Assembly: GCA_010027605.1 (NCBI GenBank)
Contig: RGUW01000002.1
Coordinates: forward strand, 1 to 63,261
Origin: Synechococcaceae bacterium WB9_2_112
Lineage (GTDB): Bacteria > Cyanobacteriota > Cyanobacteriia > PCC-6307 > Cyanobiaceae
Length of the DNA stretch: 63,261 nucleotides
Reading direction: 5' to 3'
This document shows, piece by piece, positions 24,088 through 34,220 of this stretch. A program made the translations under genes and the position numbers. The notes under the pieces were generated by a model. The model did not search any database and was not told the origin of the DNA. It saw only the letters and a program-made list of their open reading frames with translations. Each line of letters begins with the position of its first letter. The stretch's first letter is position 1.

Positions 24088-26175
24088 ATGAAGAGACAAC
24101 CGGATGTTGTGCAGGTGACTGTCTCGAACGAGACCACGGCCGCTGCCCTCGAGGCGCGTTTGCAGCGCGCAGGCATCACGCTGACCATGGGCGGTGAGCC
24201 CACCTATGTGCCACTGGATCCGCAGGGGTCCGAGTGGAGTGTGGCCGCCGATGGGCCCACCAAGCTTGGATATGCCAGAGCGCTGGCCGCCCAGCTGCAA
24301 CAGCGGGCCTGGCCGGGCAGCACCCTCATGTACTGCCCAGGCAAGCGCTACGCCGGCGAGGTCAACCCCCGTTGGGCCCTGCGTTTGATCACCGGTGCCG
24401 ATGGCACCCCCCTGGTCACCTGGCCAACCCCTGTGCTGTCGGCGACTGCATGCGCGGCGTTGCCCAACGCCGCTCGCCTCGCCGGTTTGCTGGCTGAGCT
24501 GGAAGCGGCCCTCGGGCTTGCGCTGCAGGCCGTGGAGCTCAGCGATCCACAGGATCCAAACCGTCAGACCTGGGCGGTACCCCTGAGCTGGGATCAGCAG
24601 GGGTGGCACAGTTTTGCCTGGGAGTTGGCCCCAGAGCAGCGCTGTCTCAGCAGCGCCAGTGGACCGGCGGGTCTGCGGCTCCCGTTGGAGCACTTTCCGC
24701 CCGAGGAGCTGCGGCAGGTGCTCACCATCGAGCGATGGTCAGGTGGCTGGGGGCTGTTTCTGCCTCCCGTGGAGCGTGCCCCCTTCGAGCAGTTGCTGGC
24801 GGCCTTGGCCAGCGGATCCCAGGGCCTGCGCCTGCCCGAGCTGAGTGGTGTGCTGCCGCTCGACATCGATGGCCACTGGCAGGTTCTCGGACTGGCCTCA
24901 GACCCTGGAGTGCTGGAGATCAATCTGCCGGTCTGCCGCACCTGGGCCGACTATGCCCGCTGGCTTGAGGTGCTCGAACAGGGCGGCACCGCCGTGGGTC
25001 TGCGCGCCTTCAAGCAGCAGGGAAACCGCACGCTGGGAACCGGCGGCGGCAACCACCTGCTGCTGGGTGGCCCCAGCCTCGAGCAGCATCCGTTCTTCAG
25101 TCGGCCCGGCTGGCTGGTGGCGATCCTGCGTTACTGGCACTGGCATCCCTCGCTGGCCTATCTGTTCAGCGGTGCCAGTGTGGGGCCGGCGTCCCAGGCG
25201 CCCCGGGCCGATGAAGGCAGCGCCAGCCTGCTCGATCTGGAGCTGGCCCACCGCCTGCTTGAGCAGCTTCCGCCGGGAGACCATCGCGTCGCCATTGGCG
25301 AAACCCTGCGCCACCTGCATGCCGATCGCAGTGGCAACACCCATCGCAGCGAGATCAGTCTCGACAAGTTCTGGAATCCTGCCTGGACCGCCGGTTGCCA
25401 GGGATTGCTCGAGTTCAGGGCGCTGGAGACCATGCCACACCACCATTGGGCCGCTGCAGTGGCACTGCTCTGGCGTGCGCTGGTGGTAATGCTGCTCGAG
25501 CCGGAGCGCCGTCCCGAAGGCCTGTGCGACTGGGGCCCAACGCTCCACGATCGCGCCCTGCTGCCCAGTGCCCTCTGGGCTGATCTTGAGCAGGTCCTGG
25601 CCGATCTTGCTGCCGCAGGTCTGGCGCTCGACCCGCAACCGTTCCATGCCATCTGGCAATGGCGCTTTCCGCAGCTGCTGCACTGGCAGGCCGGTGAGGC
25701 TGCGTTCACGATCCGCCAGGCGCTTGAACCCTGGCCCCTGCTGTGCGATGTGCCGGTTGAAGGCGGCAGCACCAGCCGTTTCGTTGACAGCTCGTTGCGC
25801 CGTTTTGAGCTGATCGCCAATCCGGTTTTTCAGCGTGACTACCGGCTGCTTCTGCAGGGACGCGAACTGCCCCTGGTTGGCGAACGTCCCCAACCGCTGG
25901 CGGTCCGCTACCGCCAGGAGGCGTTGTACCCCTGTCTCCATCCGTTCGTGCCGGTGCACGTGCCCCTGCGGCTGACCTTGATCGGACCCGGCTCGCAGCA
26001 GCCCATTGCGGTCTGGAGCCTCCACGGCGAGAGCAGTGGTTTCGCGCCCCTCGATCCGCTCGATCCGGCTGTTGCTGAGCCAGTGGGACCTTCAGGGCCG
26101 CCCTGGCGGCCGTTGACACCGGACCTTTGCACCCTTGATCTGCGCCTGGATGGCGACGCCCCCATGCACGGATGA
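24088..26175 (+). CDS. DUF2126 protein (transglutaminase-associated family), without the transglutaminase part
   Basis: 695 aa from ATG 24088. Diagnostic DUF2126 segments are visible: GITLTMGGEPTYV near residue 30, CPGKRYAGEVNPRWA near 90, LGTGGGNHLLLGG near 320, and THRSEISLDKFWNP with LEFRALETMPHHH near 420-450. In many bacteria this region is the C-terminal two-thirds of a protein of about 1,100 aa that starts with a transglutaminase-like domain, encoded beside an alpha-E and a transglutaminase gene. Here neither is adjacent. The biochemical role is unknown; an amide-ligase or peptide-modifying role has been inferred for such clusters. Confidence 0.8.
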   Translation: MKRQPDVVQVTVSNETTAAALEARLQRAGITLTMGGEPTYVPLDPQGSEWSVAADGPTKLGYARALAAQLQQRAWPGSTLMYCPGKRYAGEVNPRWALRLITGADGTPLVTWPTPVLSATACAALPNAARLAGLLAELEAALGLALQAVELSDPQDPNRQTWAVPLSWDQQGWHSFAWELAPEQRCLSSASGPAGLRLPLEHFPPEELRQVLTIERWSGGWGLFLPPVERAPFEQLLAALASGSQGLRLPELSGVLPLDIDGHWQVLGLASDPGVLEINLPVCRTWADYARWLEVLEQGGTAVGLRAFKQQGNRTLGTGGGNHLLLGGPSLEQHPFFSRPGWLVAILRYWHWHPSLAYLFSGASVGPASQAPRADEGSASLLDLELAHRLLEQLPPGDHRVAIGETLRHLHADRSGNTHRSEISLDKFWNPAWTAGCQGLLEFRALETMPHHHWAAAVALLWRALVVMLLEPERRPEGLCDWGPTLHDRALLPSALWADLEQVLADLAAAGLALDPQPFHAIWQWRFPQLLHWQAGEAAFTIRQALEPWPLLCDVPVEGGSTSRFVDSSLRRFELIANPVFQRDYRLLLQGRELPLVGERPQPLAVRYRQEALYPCLHPFVPVHVPLRLTLIGPGSQQPIAVWSLHGESSGFAPLDPLDPAVAEPVGPSGPPWRPLTPDLCTLDLRLDGDAPMHG

Positions 26176-26252
26176 CGATGGGATTCGATGGCCATGTTGG
26201 GGGTCATGGCGCGCCGTTGCTAAGCCGTGGGTTCGTGCACCGATCGGGGTCC

Positions 26253-26837
26253 ATGTCGCTCACCGCCATCGAATGTCCAGACGGCGTCTGCCATAGCCAC
26301 CACGGCGGCCATGCCGTCAGCCGCGACGTTCTGCAAAGCAGCCTCAAACGTCATGGCATCAGTTGGTGCGAGCGGCTTGCCGAGCGGGTCTATGAGATCT
26401 CTCTCGACAGCTTCAGCCAGAGCGTCACACCCCATCTCCAGGGACAGGGGTGGCAGCGGCGCCATCTCGACTGGGAATTCAGGCTCGGCGATGACGCGGC
26501 CGAACCCGAACGCGCACTGGTCGATGGGGCGCTCAATGCCGTCGAAAGCTTTCTGCGCAGTCACGAGGTGCAACGCCTGTTCGTCGACGAGCTGGTGCAC
26601 GGCACCCTCGCTGAGGCCGGCATGCAGACCAACCTGCGCAGCCGGGCCCTTCAGCAGCTGATCGAAGCCGAGTTGCTGGCGATGCTGCGCAACCAGCGTG
26701 AGGCCCTGCTCGATCGCGTCGCTGAAGCCCTGCTCGACGAGGCCCAGGGTCAGTTCAGCCGCAGCCGCCAGGAGGCCGAGGCTGCCCTGAACGAGGTGGA
26801 ACGTCTGTTGCTGCATCACGCCGAGGCCAGCCGCTGA
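26253..26837 (+). CDS. Conserved cyanobacterial-type protein with a Cys/His-rich start
   Basis: 194 aa from ATG 26253, preceded by GGGG. The N-terminus carries CPDGVCHSHHGGHAVSRD within the first 30 residues, a plausible metal-binding patch. The remainder is largely helical and acidic, with the repeats LLDRVAEALLDEAQ and SRSRQEAEAALNEVERLL predicting a C-terminal coiled coil. I do not recognise a characterised family. An upstream ATG at 26172 would overlap the DUF2126 gene by 4 nt and add 27 residues, so the two may be translationally linked. Confidence 0.7.
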   Translation: MSLTAIECPDGVCHSHHGGHAVSRDVLQSSLKRHGISWCERLAERVYEISLDSFSQSVTPHLQGQGWQRRHLDWEFRLGDDAAEPERALVDGALNAVESFLRSHEVQRLFVDELVHGTLAEAGMQTNLRSRALQQLIEAELLAMLRNQREALLDRVAEALLDEAQGQFSRSRQEAEAALNEVERLLLHHAEASR

Positions 26838-26875
26838 GCCTGGAACGATGGGGGCAGAGGCCTATCCTGCCCCCC

Positions 26876-27520
26876 ATGCGAGCTCTGCCTCTCCACCTGG
26901 ATCCCGGCAGCGATGTGCGCCGCAGCCTCGAGCAACTGTCCCGTGAGCAAGGGGCAGCCGGTTTTGTGTTGAGCGTTGTCGGCAACCTGTCGCAGGCGGC
27001 ATTTCAGTGCCCGGGCCGCCGGCAGCCCACGGTGCTTGGTGGTGAGCTGGAAATCATCACCCTGCAGGGCACCCTGGCACCCTCGGGTGTGCACCTGCAT
27101 CTGAGCTTCTCCGATCCCGAGTGTCAGGTCTGGGGCGGTCATCTCGAGCCCGGCACCCTTGTCCTCAAGGGGGCCGATCTGCTGGTGGGCTTTCTCGATC
27201 CCGCAGCTCCCACGGTGACCGGGAATGCAGTGATCGGGAATTCATTGGTCGAGCATTCAGTGGTCGAGCATTCAGTGCTTGACCATGCCGTGCCGGGTCG
27301 GGCAGAGCCACGCGTTGCGCTTGGGGTTTCGCCCGATTGTCCGTTTTCGCGCCGGGCTCTGCGCTTGCTGCGCACCCTGGGAATCCCCCATCGCATCGTC
27401 GACCCGCAGCCGGGCCGACCGGTGCCCCAGATCAGCATCGACGGCCATTGGATCGGTGGCTATGACGCTCTGGCCGAGCTGCATGGCAGCGGCCAACTCG
27501 AGCCCTTGCGGCAGCCCTGA
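26876..27520 (+). CDS. PPC (DUF296) domain fused to a glutaredoxin-like domain
   Basis: 214 aa. Residues 1-108 form a PPC/DUF296 domain: FVLSVVGNLSQA, GELEIITLQGTLAP, HLHLSFSD and GGHLEPGTLV are its conserved strands and histidine pair. Residues 140-212 look like a glutaredoxin: VALGVSPDCPFSRRAL with a CPFS site near residue 159, then RPVPQISIDGHWIGGYDAL as the cis-Pro and GG motif. A repetitive linker (VEHSVVEHSVLDHAV) joins them. PPC domains form trimers and bind metals or DNA; a redox partner domain suggests thiol-dependent regulation. The function is unproven. Confidence 0.75.
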   Translation: MRALPLHLDPGSDVRRSLEQLSREQGAAGFVLSVVGNLSQAAFQCPGRRQPTVLGGELEIITLQGTLAPSGVHLHLSFSDPECQVWGGHLEPGTLVLKGADLLVGFLDPAAPTVTGNAVIGNSLVEHSVVEHSVLDHAVPGRAEPRVALGVSPDCPFSRRALRLLRTLGIPHRIVDPQPGRPVPQISIDGHWIGGYDALAELHGSGQLEPLRQP

Positions 27521-27626
27521 TCAGAAGGGCTCTGGGCGCTGTCGATGCGCTTGGTATCTGACGCAGGGACCAGTCACCCTGGCTGCTCATTTTTAGGGTC
27601 GCAGGGCATGGCTGCAGCCCCTAAGC

Positions 27627-28338
27627 ATGATCGAGCTGATGGAGGATCTTCCTGACGGAACGGTGGGTTTCAGGTTCCACGGAACGATCACAGGTGCTGA
27701 TTACGACAGGGTGCTGGTGCCGGCGATCGATGCGGCGATCGACCAGCACGACCGCATCAAGGCCTTGCTGGTGTTCGATGCCAGCTTTGAGGGCTACACC
27801 CTGGAAGCGACCTGGGATGACACCACCCTGGGTCTGCGTCACTGGGATGGTTTTGAGCGCATCGCCGTGGTGAGTGATGTGCCTTGGTTGAAGGCCAGTT
27901 TTCGTGCCCTTGGTGTGTTGCTGCCTTATCCGATTCGTCTGTTTGGCTGCGATGGCCTCGATCAGGCCCGCCGTTGGCTGAGTGAATCCCTGGGCACGAT
28001 TCATCTCGACGAAGACGGTGATGTGGTGCGCATCGCCATGATCGGGAGGTTGGATCCTGCCGCCTATGGCCGCATCGATGCTGAACTCGCCACGGTGATC
28101 AGCCATCACCAGCCGCTGCGGCTGCTGCTGGACCTGCGGCAGTTCGAGGGTTGGCTTGGCCTCGGGGCGCTGTCGCAGCACCTGGCCCTGTTGCGCGAGT
28201 ACCGAGCGGTACCCAAACGGGTCGCGGTGATCGGCTCAACCCGCTGGCAACAGGCGGGCCAACGGCTCCTGGCACGCTTCGTCAACGCCCACACCCGTTA
28301 CTTTGCCAGCGACGCCTGGCGTGAAGCCCAGGGCTGGG

Positions 28339-28355
<17 letters not shown>
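27627..28355 (+). CDS. Tandem SpoIIAA-like (STAS) domain protein
   Basis: 242 aa made of two halves, about 1-120 and 125-240, each resembling SpoIIAA-like/CRAL-TRIO STAS domains: FRFHGTITGADYDRVLVPAI and, in the second, IAMIGRLDPAAYGRIDAELA, each followed by LLVFDASFEGYTLEA or LLLDLRQFEGW. Similar single-domain proteins are common in marine bacteria; binding of lipids or small ligands is suspected for them. The last 17 nt overlap the convergent glutathione reductase. Confidence 0.75.
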
Positions 28356-29697
<1,342 letters not shown>

Positions 29698-29716
29698 CGG
29701 TGTCGGGTCCATCGGT

Positions 29717-30142
29717 TCAAGCTGGCTCGCCAGCAGCGGCAGCGGTGACGATGATCGCTCGGGTGGTGGCTTCCACCTCGGCGGCAACGGACTGCAGCTC
29801 CGGGTCGTTGCTCAGCCCAGCCAGCATCGCAACCGGGCTGATCATGCCGATTTTGGTCGCTCCGGCTTCGGTGTAGACCGAGAGACGGCAGGGCAGGGCC
29901 ATGTTCAGGCTGAGGTCGGCCGCCAGCACCCGGGCGGCCTGCTGCGGCTGGCAGATCTCATAGATGCGGCACTGCTCGGCAAAGGCGATGCCTTTGCGCC
30001 TCAGGGTGTCGGCCAGGTCATGGACAGCCAGCAAACCGAAACCGTGGGCTGGGATCGCTGCCTCAAGAGCGCTGCAGGCGGCTTCAAAGCCTTGAGGGCT
30101 GCTGACCACGATCAGAGGCGTGGTTCCTGAAGGGTTGTTCAT
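29717..30142 (-). CDS. DUF302-family protein
   Basis: 141 aa. The pattern SPQGFEAACSALEAAIPAHGFGLLAVHDLADTL, split here as its N-terminal half, followed by CRIYEICQPQQAARVL and LPCRLSVYTEAG matches DUF302, a domain often found beside thiol-stress and rhodanese genes. Cysteines at CRIYEIC and LPCRLS are conserved features. Function is unknown. The start overlaps the last 59 nt of the TauE/SafE gene, and the gene is followed 19 nt later by gor. Confidence 0.85.
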   Translation of the reverse strand: MNNPSGTTPLIVVSSPQGFEAACSALEAAIPAHGFGLLAVHDLADTLRRKGIAFAEQCRIYEICQPQQAARVLAADLSLNMALPCRLSVYTEAGATKIGMISPVAMLAGLSNDPELQSVAAEVEATTRAIIVTAAAAGEPA

Positions 30143-30989
30143 GGGTCGCGTGCGCTGGCACGGGTTGGGTACGGACGTTGGAGAAGGAGCTCGATGCTGG
30201 AGCCCGTTGGCGCTGCAGGGCTTCGCCAGCCGTCAGCACTGCTGAACCGATCAGCAGTGCCGCAAAGCCAAGGCGCAACTGACGCTCCTTGAGATGGGAG
30301 GCCAGGCGTTGCCCGAGTACGGCACCCAGCAGGCCGCCGGCCAGCAGCGGTGTCACCAAGGGGAGTTGCTCAGCAGGCCAGTGGCCCTGTGCAAGCAGGG
30401 CCACCAGGCTGTTGAGGGCGATCAACAGCAGGCTGGTGCCGCTCGCCAGTGGCATCGGCAGTCCCGCCAGCAGCACCAGGGCCGGCACGATCGCAAACCC
30501 TCCTCCCACACCGGCGATGCCGGTGAGCAGGCCGACCAGCACCCCCTGGGACGCCAGGGGCAGCGGGGATGATCCAGATTTCAGCGCCGCATTCAGGGGG
30601 ATGACCGGCTTGTCGGCACCGCTGGCCCTGCGCAGCATCAGCCAGGAGGCGACCAGGGCAGCGGCGGCAAAAATGCCCAGTTGGGCCGTCTCGGGCACGA
30701 TTCCGGCCTTGACCAGGCTGCCCCCGATCCAGCTTCCTGCCAGAGCAGGGATGCCCAGCACCAGAGCGGGACCGGGAGCCACCTGACGTCGTTTCAGGTA
30801 GGGGACCGCGTTGCCGATGGCCAGCACCATCACGATGATCAGGGAGAGCGGCACGGCTGCTCGTGTCGGCAGGCCCGCCCCGCTCACCAGCAGCGGCAGC
30901 AACAGAATCGAGCCACCGGCCCCCAGCACCGCCAGAAGACAACCGATCAGACCGCCACCGGCGAGCAACAACAGGGCTGTGCCAAGCAT
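30084..30989 (-). CDS. TauE/SafE-family membrane permease
   Basis: 301 aa. Eight or so hydrophobic helices in two repeats. The signature glycine-rich turns LLAVLGAGGSILLLPLLV in the first half and LLTGIAGVGGGFAIVPAL in the second are classic for TauE/SafE sulfite/organosulfonate exporters. The hydrophilic tail after residue 265 lies in the region overlapping DUF302. ATG 30989 overlaps the stop of the rhodanese gene by 1 nt. In this operon it likely exports sulfite or thiosulfate produced by the dioxygenase; that is inferred from context. Confidence 0.87.
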   Translation of the reverse strand: MLGTALLLLAGGGLIGCLLAVLGAGGSILLLPLLVSGAGLPTRAAVPLSLIIVMVLAIGNAVPYLKRRQVAPGPALVLGIPALAGSWIGGSLVKAGIVPETAQLGIFAAAALVASWLMLRRASGADKPVIPLNAALKSGSSPLPLASQGVLVGLLTGIAGVGGGFAIVPALVLLAGLPMPLASGTSLLLIALNSLVALLAQGHWPAEQLPLVTPLLAGGLLGAVLGQRLASHLKERQLRLGFAALLIGSAVLTAGEALQRQRAPASSSFSNVRTQPVPAHATHEQPFRNHASDRGQQPSRL

Positions 30990-31525
30990 CAGATCCGCAC
31001 CCGGTTCCAGGGCATCACGGTCAGCAGGCGTGCCATCCCACAGAAGCCGCTGACGCCGGCAAAGACCAGACCCGCACCGACAAACCCACTGAGCCAGATC
31101 CAGCCCGGTGCGACCAGCTGGCTCAGCAGCACTCCGAGCAGCACCAGGCCTCCGGCGGCGATCTGCACCTGGCGCATCAACGGCAGTGGGGCACCCTTGC
31201 GCTGTTCCAGCGGCAGCCGGGCTGCCTGCCAGGCGATCAACCCCCCTTCAAGGTCGGCAAGGTCTCCACCCGCGGACGGCACGCCGCGGCGGTTCAGGAC
31301 TGCAACACCGCGTTCGCTGCGCGCGCCGCTCTGGCATACCAGCACCAGGGGGCCATCGGGAAGGGGGGCTTCAGCCAGTTGGGCCAGGGGGATGTTGCGG
31401 CTACCGGAAATGTGTCCCCCCACAAATTCCATCGGTTCTCGCACGTCAATGATCGTGATCCGACCAGACGGAAGTTGTGCGTTGAGCTCGTGGGGGCTGA
31501 GGCGAAGGGCTGAAGCGTGTGTCAT
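30989..31525 (-). CDS. Rhodanese fused to a DUF2892 membrane segment
   Basis: 178 aa from ATG 31525. Residues 1-100 form a rhodanese: ITIIDVREPMEFVGGHISGS and the active-site loop LVCQSGARSERG with the catalytic cysteine near residue 72. Residues 115-175 contain two hydrophobic helices (GGLVLLGVLLSQLV and GFVGAGLVFAGVSGFCGMARLL), the DUF2892 pattern. The protein probably passes persulfide sulfur at the membrane. It is coupled to the TauE gene by TGATG and starts 64 nt after the dioxygenase gene ends. Confidence 0.85.
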   Translation of the reverse strand: MTHASALRLSPHELNAQLPSGRITIIDVREPMEFVGGHISGSRNIPLAQLAEAPLPDGPLVLVCQSGARSERGVAVLNRRGVPSAGGDLADLEGGLIAWQAARLPLEQRKGAPLPLMRQVQIAAGGLVLLGVLLSQLVAPGWIWLSGFVGAGLVFAGVSGFCGMARLLTVMPWNRVRI

Positions 31526-31588
31526 CGGTGTCGTTGGATGCTGGGGCGGTGCTGGTGGGTTGGAGCGCACGGGCGCTGCGGGACACGA

Positions 31589-32707
31589 TCACGGCGCGCG
31601 TTCGCCTTCCATCGGGTATCCCTCGTCGCTCCAGCGCTGCAGGCCACCCCGCAGGTTGGCGACCCTCTCGAGGCCCAGCCTTTGCAGCTGCTGGGTTGCC
31701 AGGGCCGAGCGGCTGCCGGAATGGCACACCACAACCACCGGCGTCTCGGTTGGCAGTTCATGCCGGTGCTGTTCCAGTTCCGGCAAAGGGATCAGCAGGC
31801 TTCCGGGAATGCGTCCGTCTGGTCCGTCGAACTCCTCTCTGGATCGCACATCGAGCAAGGTCAGCGCACTTCGGTGTTCGGCCACCCACTCAGGCGACAA
31901 CTCCGGCAGACCCGCAAAGCTGCGCTGCAGCGGTGCCCAGGCCGGGGCGGACTCGGTCGCGCCGTCTGGACGTCCTGAGCGCAGGTTGGCCGGCAGGGCC
32001 TGGGCGATCCGATGGGGATGGGGCAGTTTCATGTTCTGCATGAAGCCCACAAAATCGCGTTCATTGGCCTTGCCGCCGAGGCGGGCGTTGTAGGCGCGTT
32101 CTTCGGCGACGCTGCTCACGCTGCGACCGGTGTAGTCATGGCCGGGGTAGAGAAGGCAGAGATCCGGCAGCGTGAGGATCTGCTCGGTGATCGATCGGTA
32201 CAGGGTGGTGGCATCCCCCTGCTGAAAGTCACAGCGCCCGCAGCCGCGGATCAGTAGCGCATCACCGGTGAAGGCCATGCTCCGGTCATCGAGCACATAG
32301 GTGAGGCAGCAATCGGTGTGACCTGGAGTCGCCCGCACCTCCAGGTGGCGGACACCAAAGCTGACCCGATCGCCATGCTCGAGAGGCCGGTTCACGTTGG
32401 CTGCACGCGCATTGCGGGCCAGCCCGATGGCGCTGCCGGTGGCCTGATGCATCAGCCAGCTGCCGGTCACATGGTCGGCGTGGGCGTGGGTGTCCAGGCA
32501 GGCCACCAGGTCAATGCCCAGCTCCTGGATCAGGGCCAGATCGCGGTGGTGCTGCTCGAAGACCGCATCGATCAGCACGCCTGCGCCTGAGCTCACATCG
32601 GCAAGCAGGTAGGTGAAGGTGCCGGTGTCGGCATCGAACAGCTGGCGCAAGAGCAGCCCGCTGCCGCCAGCTGCGGCTGCAAGCACCTGCGATGAACCGG
32701 ATTCCAT
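31589..32707 (-). CDS. Persulfide dioxygenase (MBL fold) with C-terminal rhodanese
   Basis: 372 aa. The metallo-beta-lactamase core has THAHADH (73-79), a GHTDCCLTY turn, TGDALLIRGCGR and YPGHDYTGR, as in ETHE1/Blh persulfide dioxygenases. The C-terminal domain (about 265-365) is a rhodanese with VVVCHSGSRSALA as the active loop. The enzyme oxidises glutathione persulfide to sulfite and the rhodanese may convert it to thiosulfate. It is the first gene of the reverse operon, divergent from an ArsR regulator, with an inverted repeat over its minus-10 region. Confidence 0.92.
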   Translation of the reverse strand: MESGSSQVLAAAAGGSGLLLRQLFDADTGTFTYLLADVSSGAGVLIDAVFEQHHRDLALIQELGIDLVACLDTHAHADHVTGSWLMHQATGSAIGLARNARAANVNRPLEHGDRVSFGVRHLEVRATPGHTDCCLTYVLDDRSMAFTGDALLIRGCGRCDFQQGDATTLYRSITEQILTLPDLCLLYPGHDYTGRSVSSVAEERAYNARLGGKANERDFVGFMQNMKLPHPHRIAQALPANLRSGRPDGATESAPAWAPLQRSFAGLPELSPEWVAEHRSALTLLDVRSREEFDGPDGRIPGSLLIPLPELEQHRHELPTETPVVVVCHSGSRSALATQQLQRLGLERVANLRGGLQRWSDEGYPMEGERAP

Positions 32708-32725
32708 GGCACCCTGTCTCCATCT

Positions 32726-32747
32726 CTTATGACTATAGCCGCATAAG
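32726..32747. promoter_or_regulatory. Inverted repeat over the minus-10 of the persulfide operon
   Basis: CTTATG (32726-32731) and CATAAG (32742-32747) form a dyad with 10 nt between. On the reverse strand the middle contains TATAGT, a near-perfect minus-10 box for the dioxygenase gene. The location between an ArsR-family gene and its likely target is what one expects of a repressor operator. Confidence 0.5.
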
Positions 32748-32856
32748 CTCTTGACAGGCGTACGAGCGTCTCCCGGTTCAGTGTTTCTCCGAATGCCGCC
32801 GGGAGCCCTTCATTCAAGTGAGACGGCTAGTCCATAATTCCTGAATCGTCATAGGC

Positions 32857-33195
32857 ATGACTGTGTCCTCGTTCGTTCCCAGTCCTGAGCTGCTCGAGGA
32901 GTTCAGTCAGTTCTTCCGCCTGTTGAGCGAACCCGCACGGCTTCTGTTGCTCTGTGAGCTCAAGCAGGGGCCGCGTGACGTGGCCTCGCTGATCGCTTCC
33001 ACCGGATTCAGCCAGTCACACATCAGCCGTCAGCTGGGGCAGCTGCAACGTGCGGGCCTGGTGCGTTGCCAACGCGAGGGCGTGCGGCTCATCTACAAGG
33101 CCGACGATCGACTCGTGGACGACCTCTGTGCCCTGGTTCAGAATCGGCTGCGTCAGCGGCTCCAAGCCCAGCTCGACCAGCTGCAGGCGGTGTGA
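32857..33195 (+). CDS. ArsR-family repressor, BigR/SqrR-like
   Basis: 112 aa winged-helix protein. The alpha2 segment LLSEPARLLLLCELK (Cys33), the recognition-helix region FSQSHISRQLGQLQRAGL and the wing VRLIYKADD are ArsR hallmarks. BigR/SqrR persulfide sensors use a cysteine at the same alpha2 site and another in alpha5; here C33 and C91 could serve, though C91 lies earlier in alpha5 than in BigR. It is divergent from the persulfide dioxygenase operon and probably represses it, releasing the DNA when persulfides form. Confidence 0.85.
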   Translation: MTVSSFVPSPELLEEFSQFFRLLSEPARLLLLCELKQGPRDVASLIASTGFSQSHISRQLGQLQRAGLVRCQREGVRLIYKADDRLVDDLCALVQNRLRQRLQAQLDQLQAV

Positions 33196-33197
33196 GC

Positions 33198-33500
33198 TCA
33201 GGCCTGCTCGAGGTTCGCCAGTGCCGGCAGGCACAACACCACGTCAGGGCTGACGTGACGGATCTGACCGTCGATGGCGCAGACGCCGCCGCTCACCATG
33301 TCAATGATCCGCTGGGCCAACGGCGGCTCCAGGCCTCCGCACTGGAGCACGACACTGTTGTTCTGCCGCACGGATGAGATGGCGACCTCGGCATCGGCAA
33401 GACCACGGGCCTGAATCAACACCACAGCCCCGGCGATCCCCGGCGATCGCTGGCGGAGCGGATGCACCGCGGTTGCTGCATGCAGCTGCTGTAGGGGCAT
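33198..33500 (-). CDS. Short SepF-like protein (DUF552 domain only)
   Basis: 100 aa from ATG 33500. The C-terminal half has the SepF/Ycf fold signature: SVVLQCGGLEPPLAQRIIDM followed by VSGGVCAIDGQI and VVLCLPA. SepF (Cdv2 in cyanobacteria) tethers FtsZ to the membrane but is usually about 190 aa with an N-terminal membrane helix; that part is missing here, so this is a truncated or specialised paralog. An in-frame ATG at 33527 would add nine residues. It is convergent with the ArsR gene, 2 nt apart. Confidence 0.7.
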   Translation of the reverse strand: MPLQQLHAATAVHPLRQRSPGIAGAVVLIQARGLADAEVAISSVRQNNSVVLQCGGLEPPLAQRIIDMVSGGVCAIDGQIRHVSPDVVLCLPALANLEQA

Positions 33501-33903
33501 GGCGTGGCTGGCAGACAGAGGGATCACGCCGTGATCGGCGCTCCTGGATCCCTATCTGCGCACAGCATTGCCAGGCCGTCAAAACTGGCCTCTGAGGTGC
33601 CTTATCGCCTGGACTCACTCCAAGAATCAAGACCCCTTCAGGACTTCCGCGCTCCCGTGTCTCGTCGCAGGATCAATGGACCCAGGGCCCTGTCGACGTC
33701 AAGTCAGATCATGTTTTCCACAGTTCCAGTTCAAATCCGTGCAGTCAGAGCGACCTGGAGGGTTTCCCATGGGGAAAAACACCGGTCAGGATGGGGGAAA
33801 CGGCCAGAGCCTGAGGAAAACCACAACCTCTTTATTGTTTTGATCAATCTCGCCAATGGCCATCAGTTCGGCTGATGCCATGCGGTCTGCCAAACCCGAG
33901 ACT
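33501..33903. other. Stretch without a recognised gene
   Basis: About 400 nt between two reverse-strand genes. Open frames here look like random translations. A small TTTCCC-ATG-GGGAAA hairpin (33763-33777) is the only structured element I noticed. The part near 33500 presumably contains the promoter of the SepF-like gene. Confidence 0.5.
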
Positions 33904-34095
33904 TCAATCCTGCTCCATTTCGGCATGGATCGACCAGAGAGATGATTGGATGGCTCGAATCTGTTGCGCCAACAGATTTTCGAGGTCTTCTGAGAGCCCG
34001 CGTCGCATGCCTTGCTGTTGCAACAGCTTGAGGTGTTCGTTCAGTTCACTGAGTCGGTCTTCGTAACAGGTTGTGGTCACAGGCAAGGCAGCCAT
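33904..34095 (-). CDS. Small coiled-coil hypothetical protein
   Basis: 63 aa from ATG 34095. It is mostly one amphipathic helix (DRLSELNEHLKLLQQQGMRRGLSEDLENLL in outline), which predicts a coiled-coil dimer. An upstream ATG at 34128 adds 11 non-helical residues. The family is not recognised. Codon use is like its neighbours. Confidence 0.55.
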   Translation of the reverse strand: MAALPVTTTCYEDRLSELNEHLKLLQQQGMRRGLSEDLENLLAQQIRAIQSSLWSIHAEMEQD

Positions 34096-34220
34096 GGCGG
34101 GTGCTGTGAGCGGCCACCATCCCACCACTTCTGGCGGTGACGAGCTGTCGTTCCTGCTGATTCGCGCTGAATGTGCAGCAGAGCGCTCTACCCTGTTGTG
34201 ATTGAGAAGTCCAGACTTTC

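Noticed and set aside
33504-33875. 123-codon forward frame in the 33.5-33.9 kb gap
   Set aside because: Irregular composition, no start-site support and no family resemblance.
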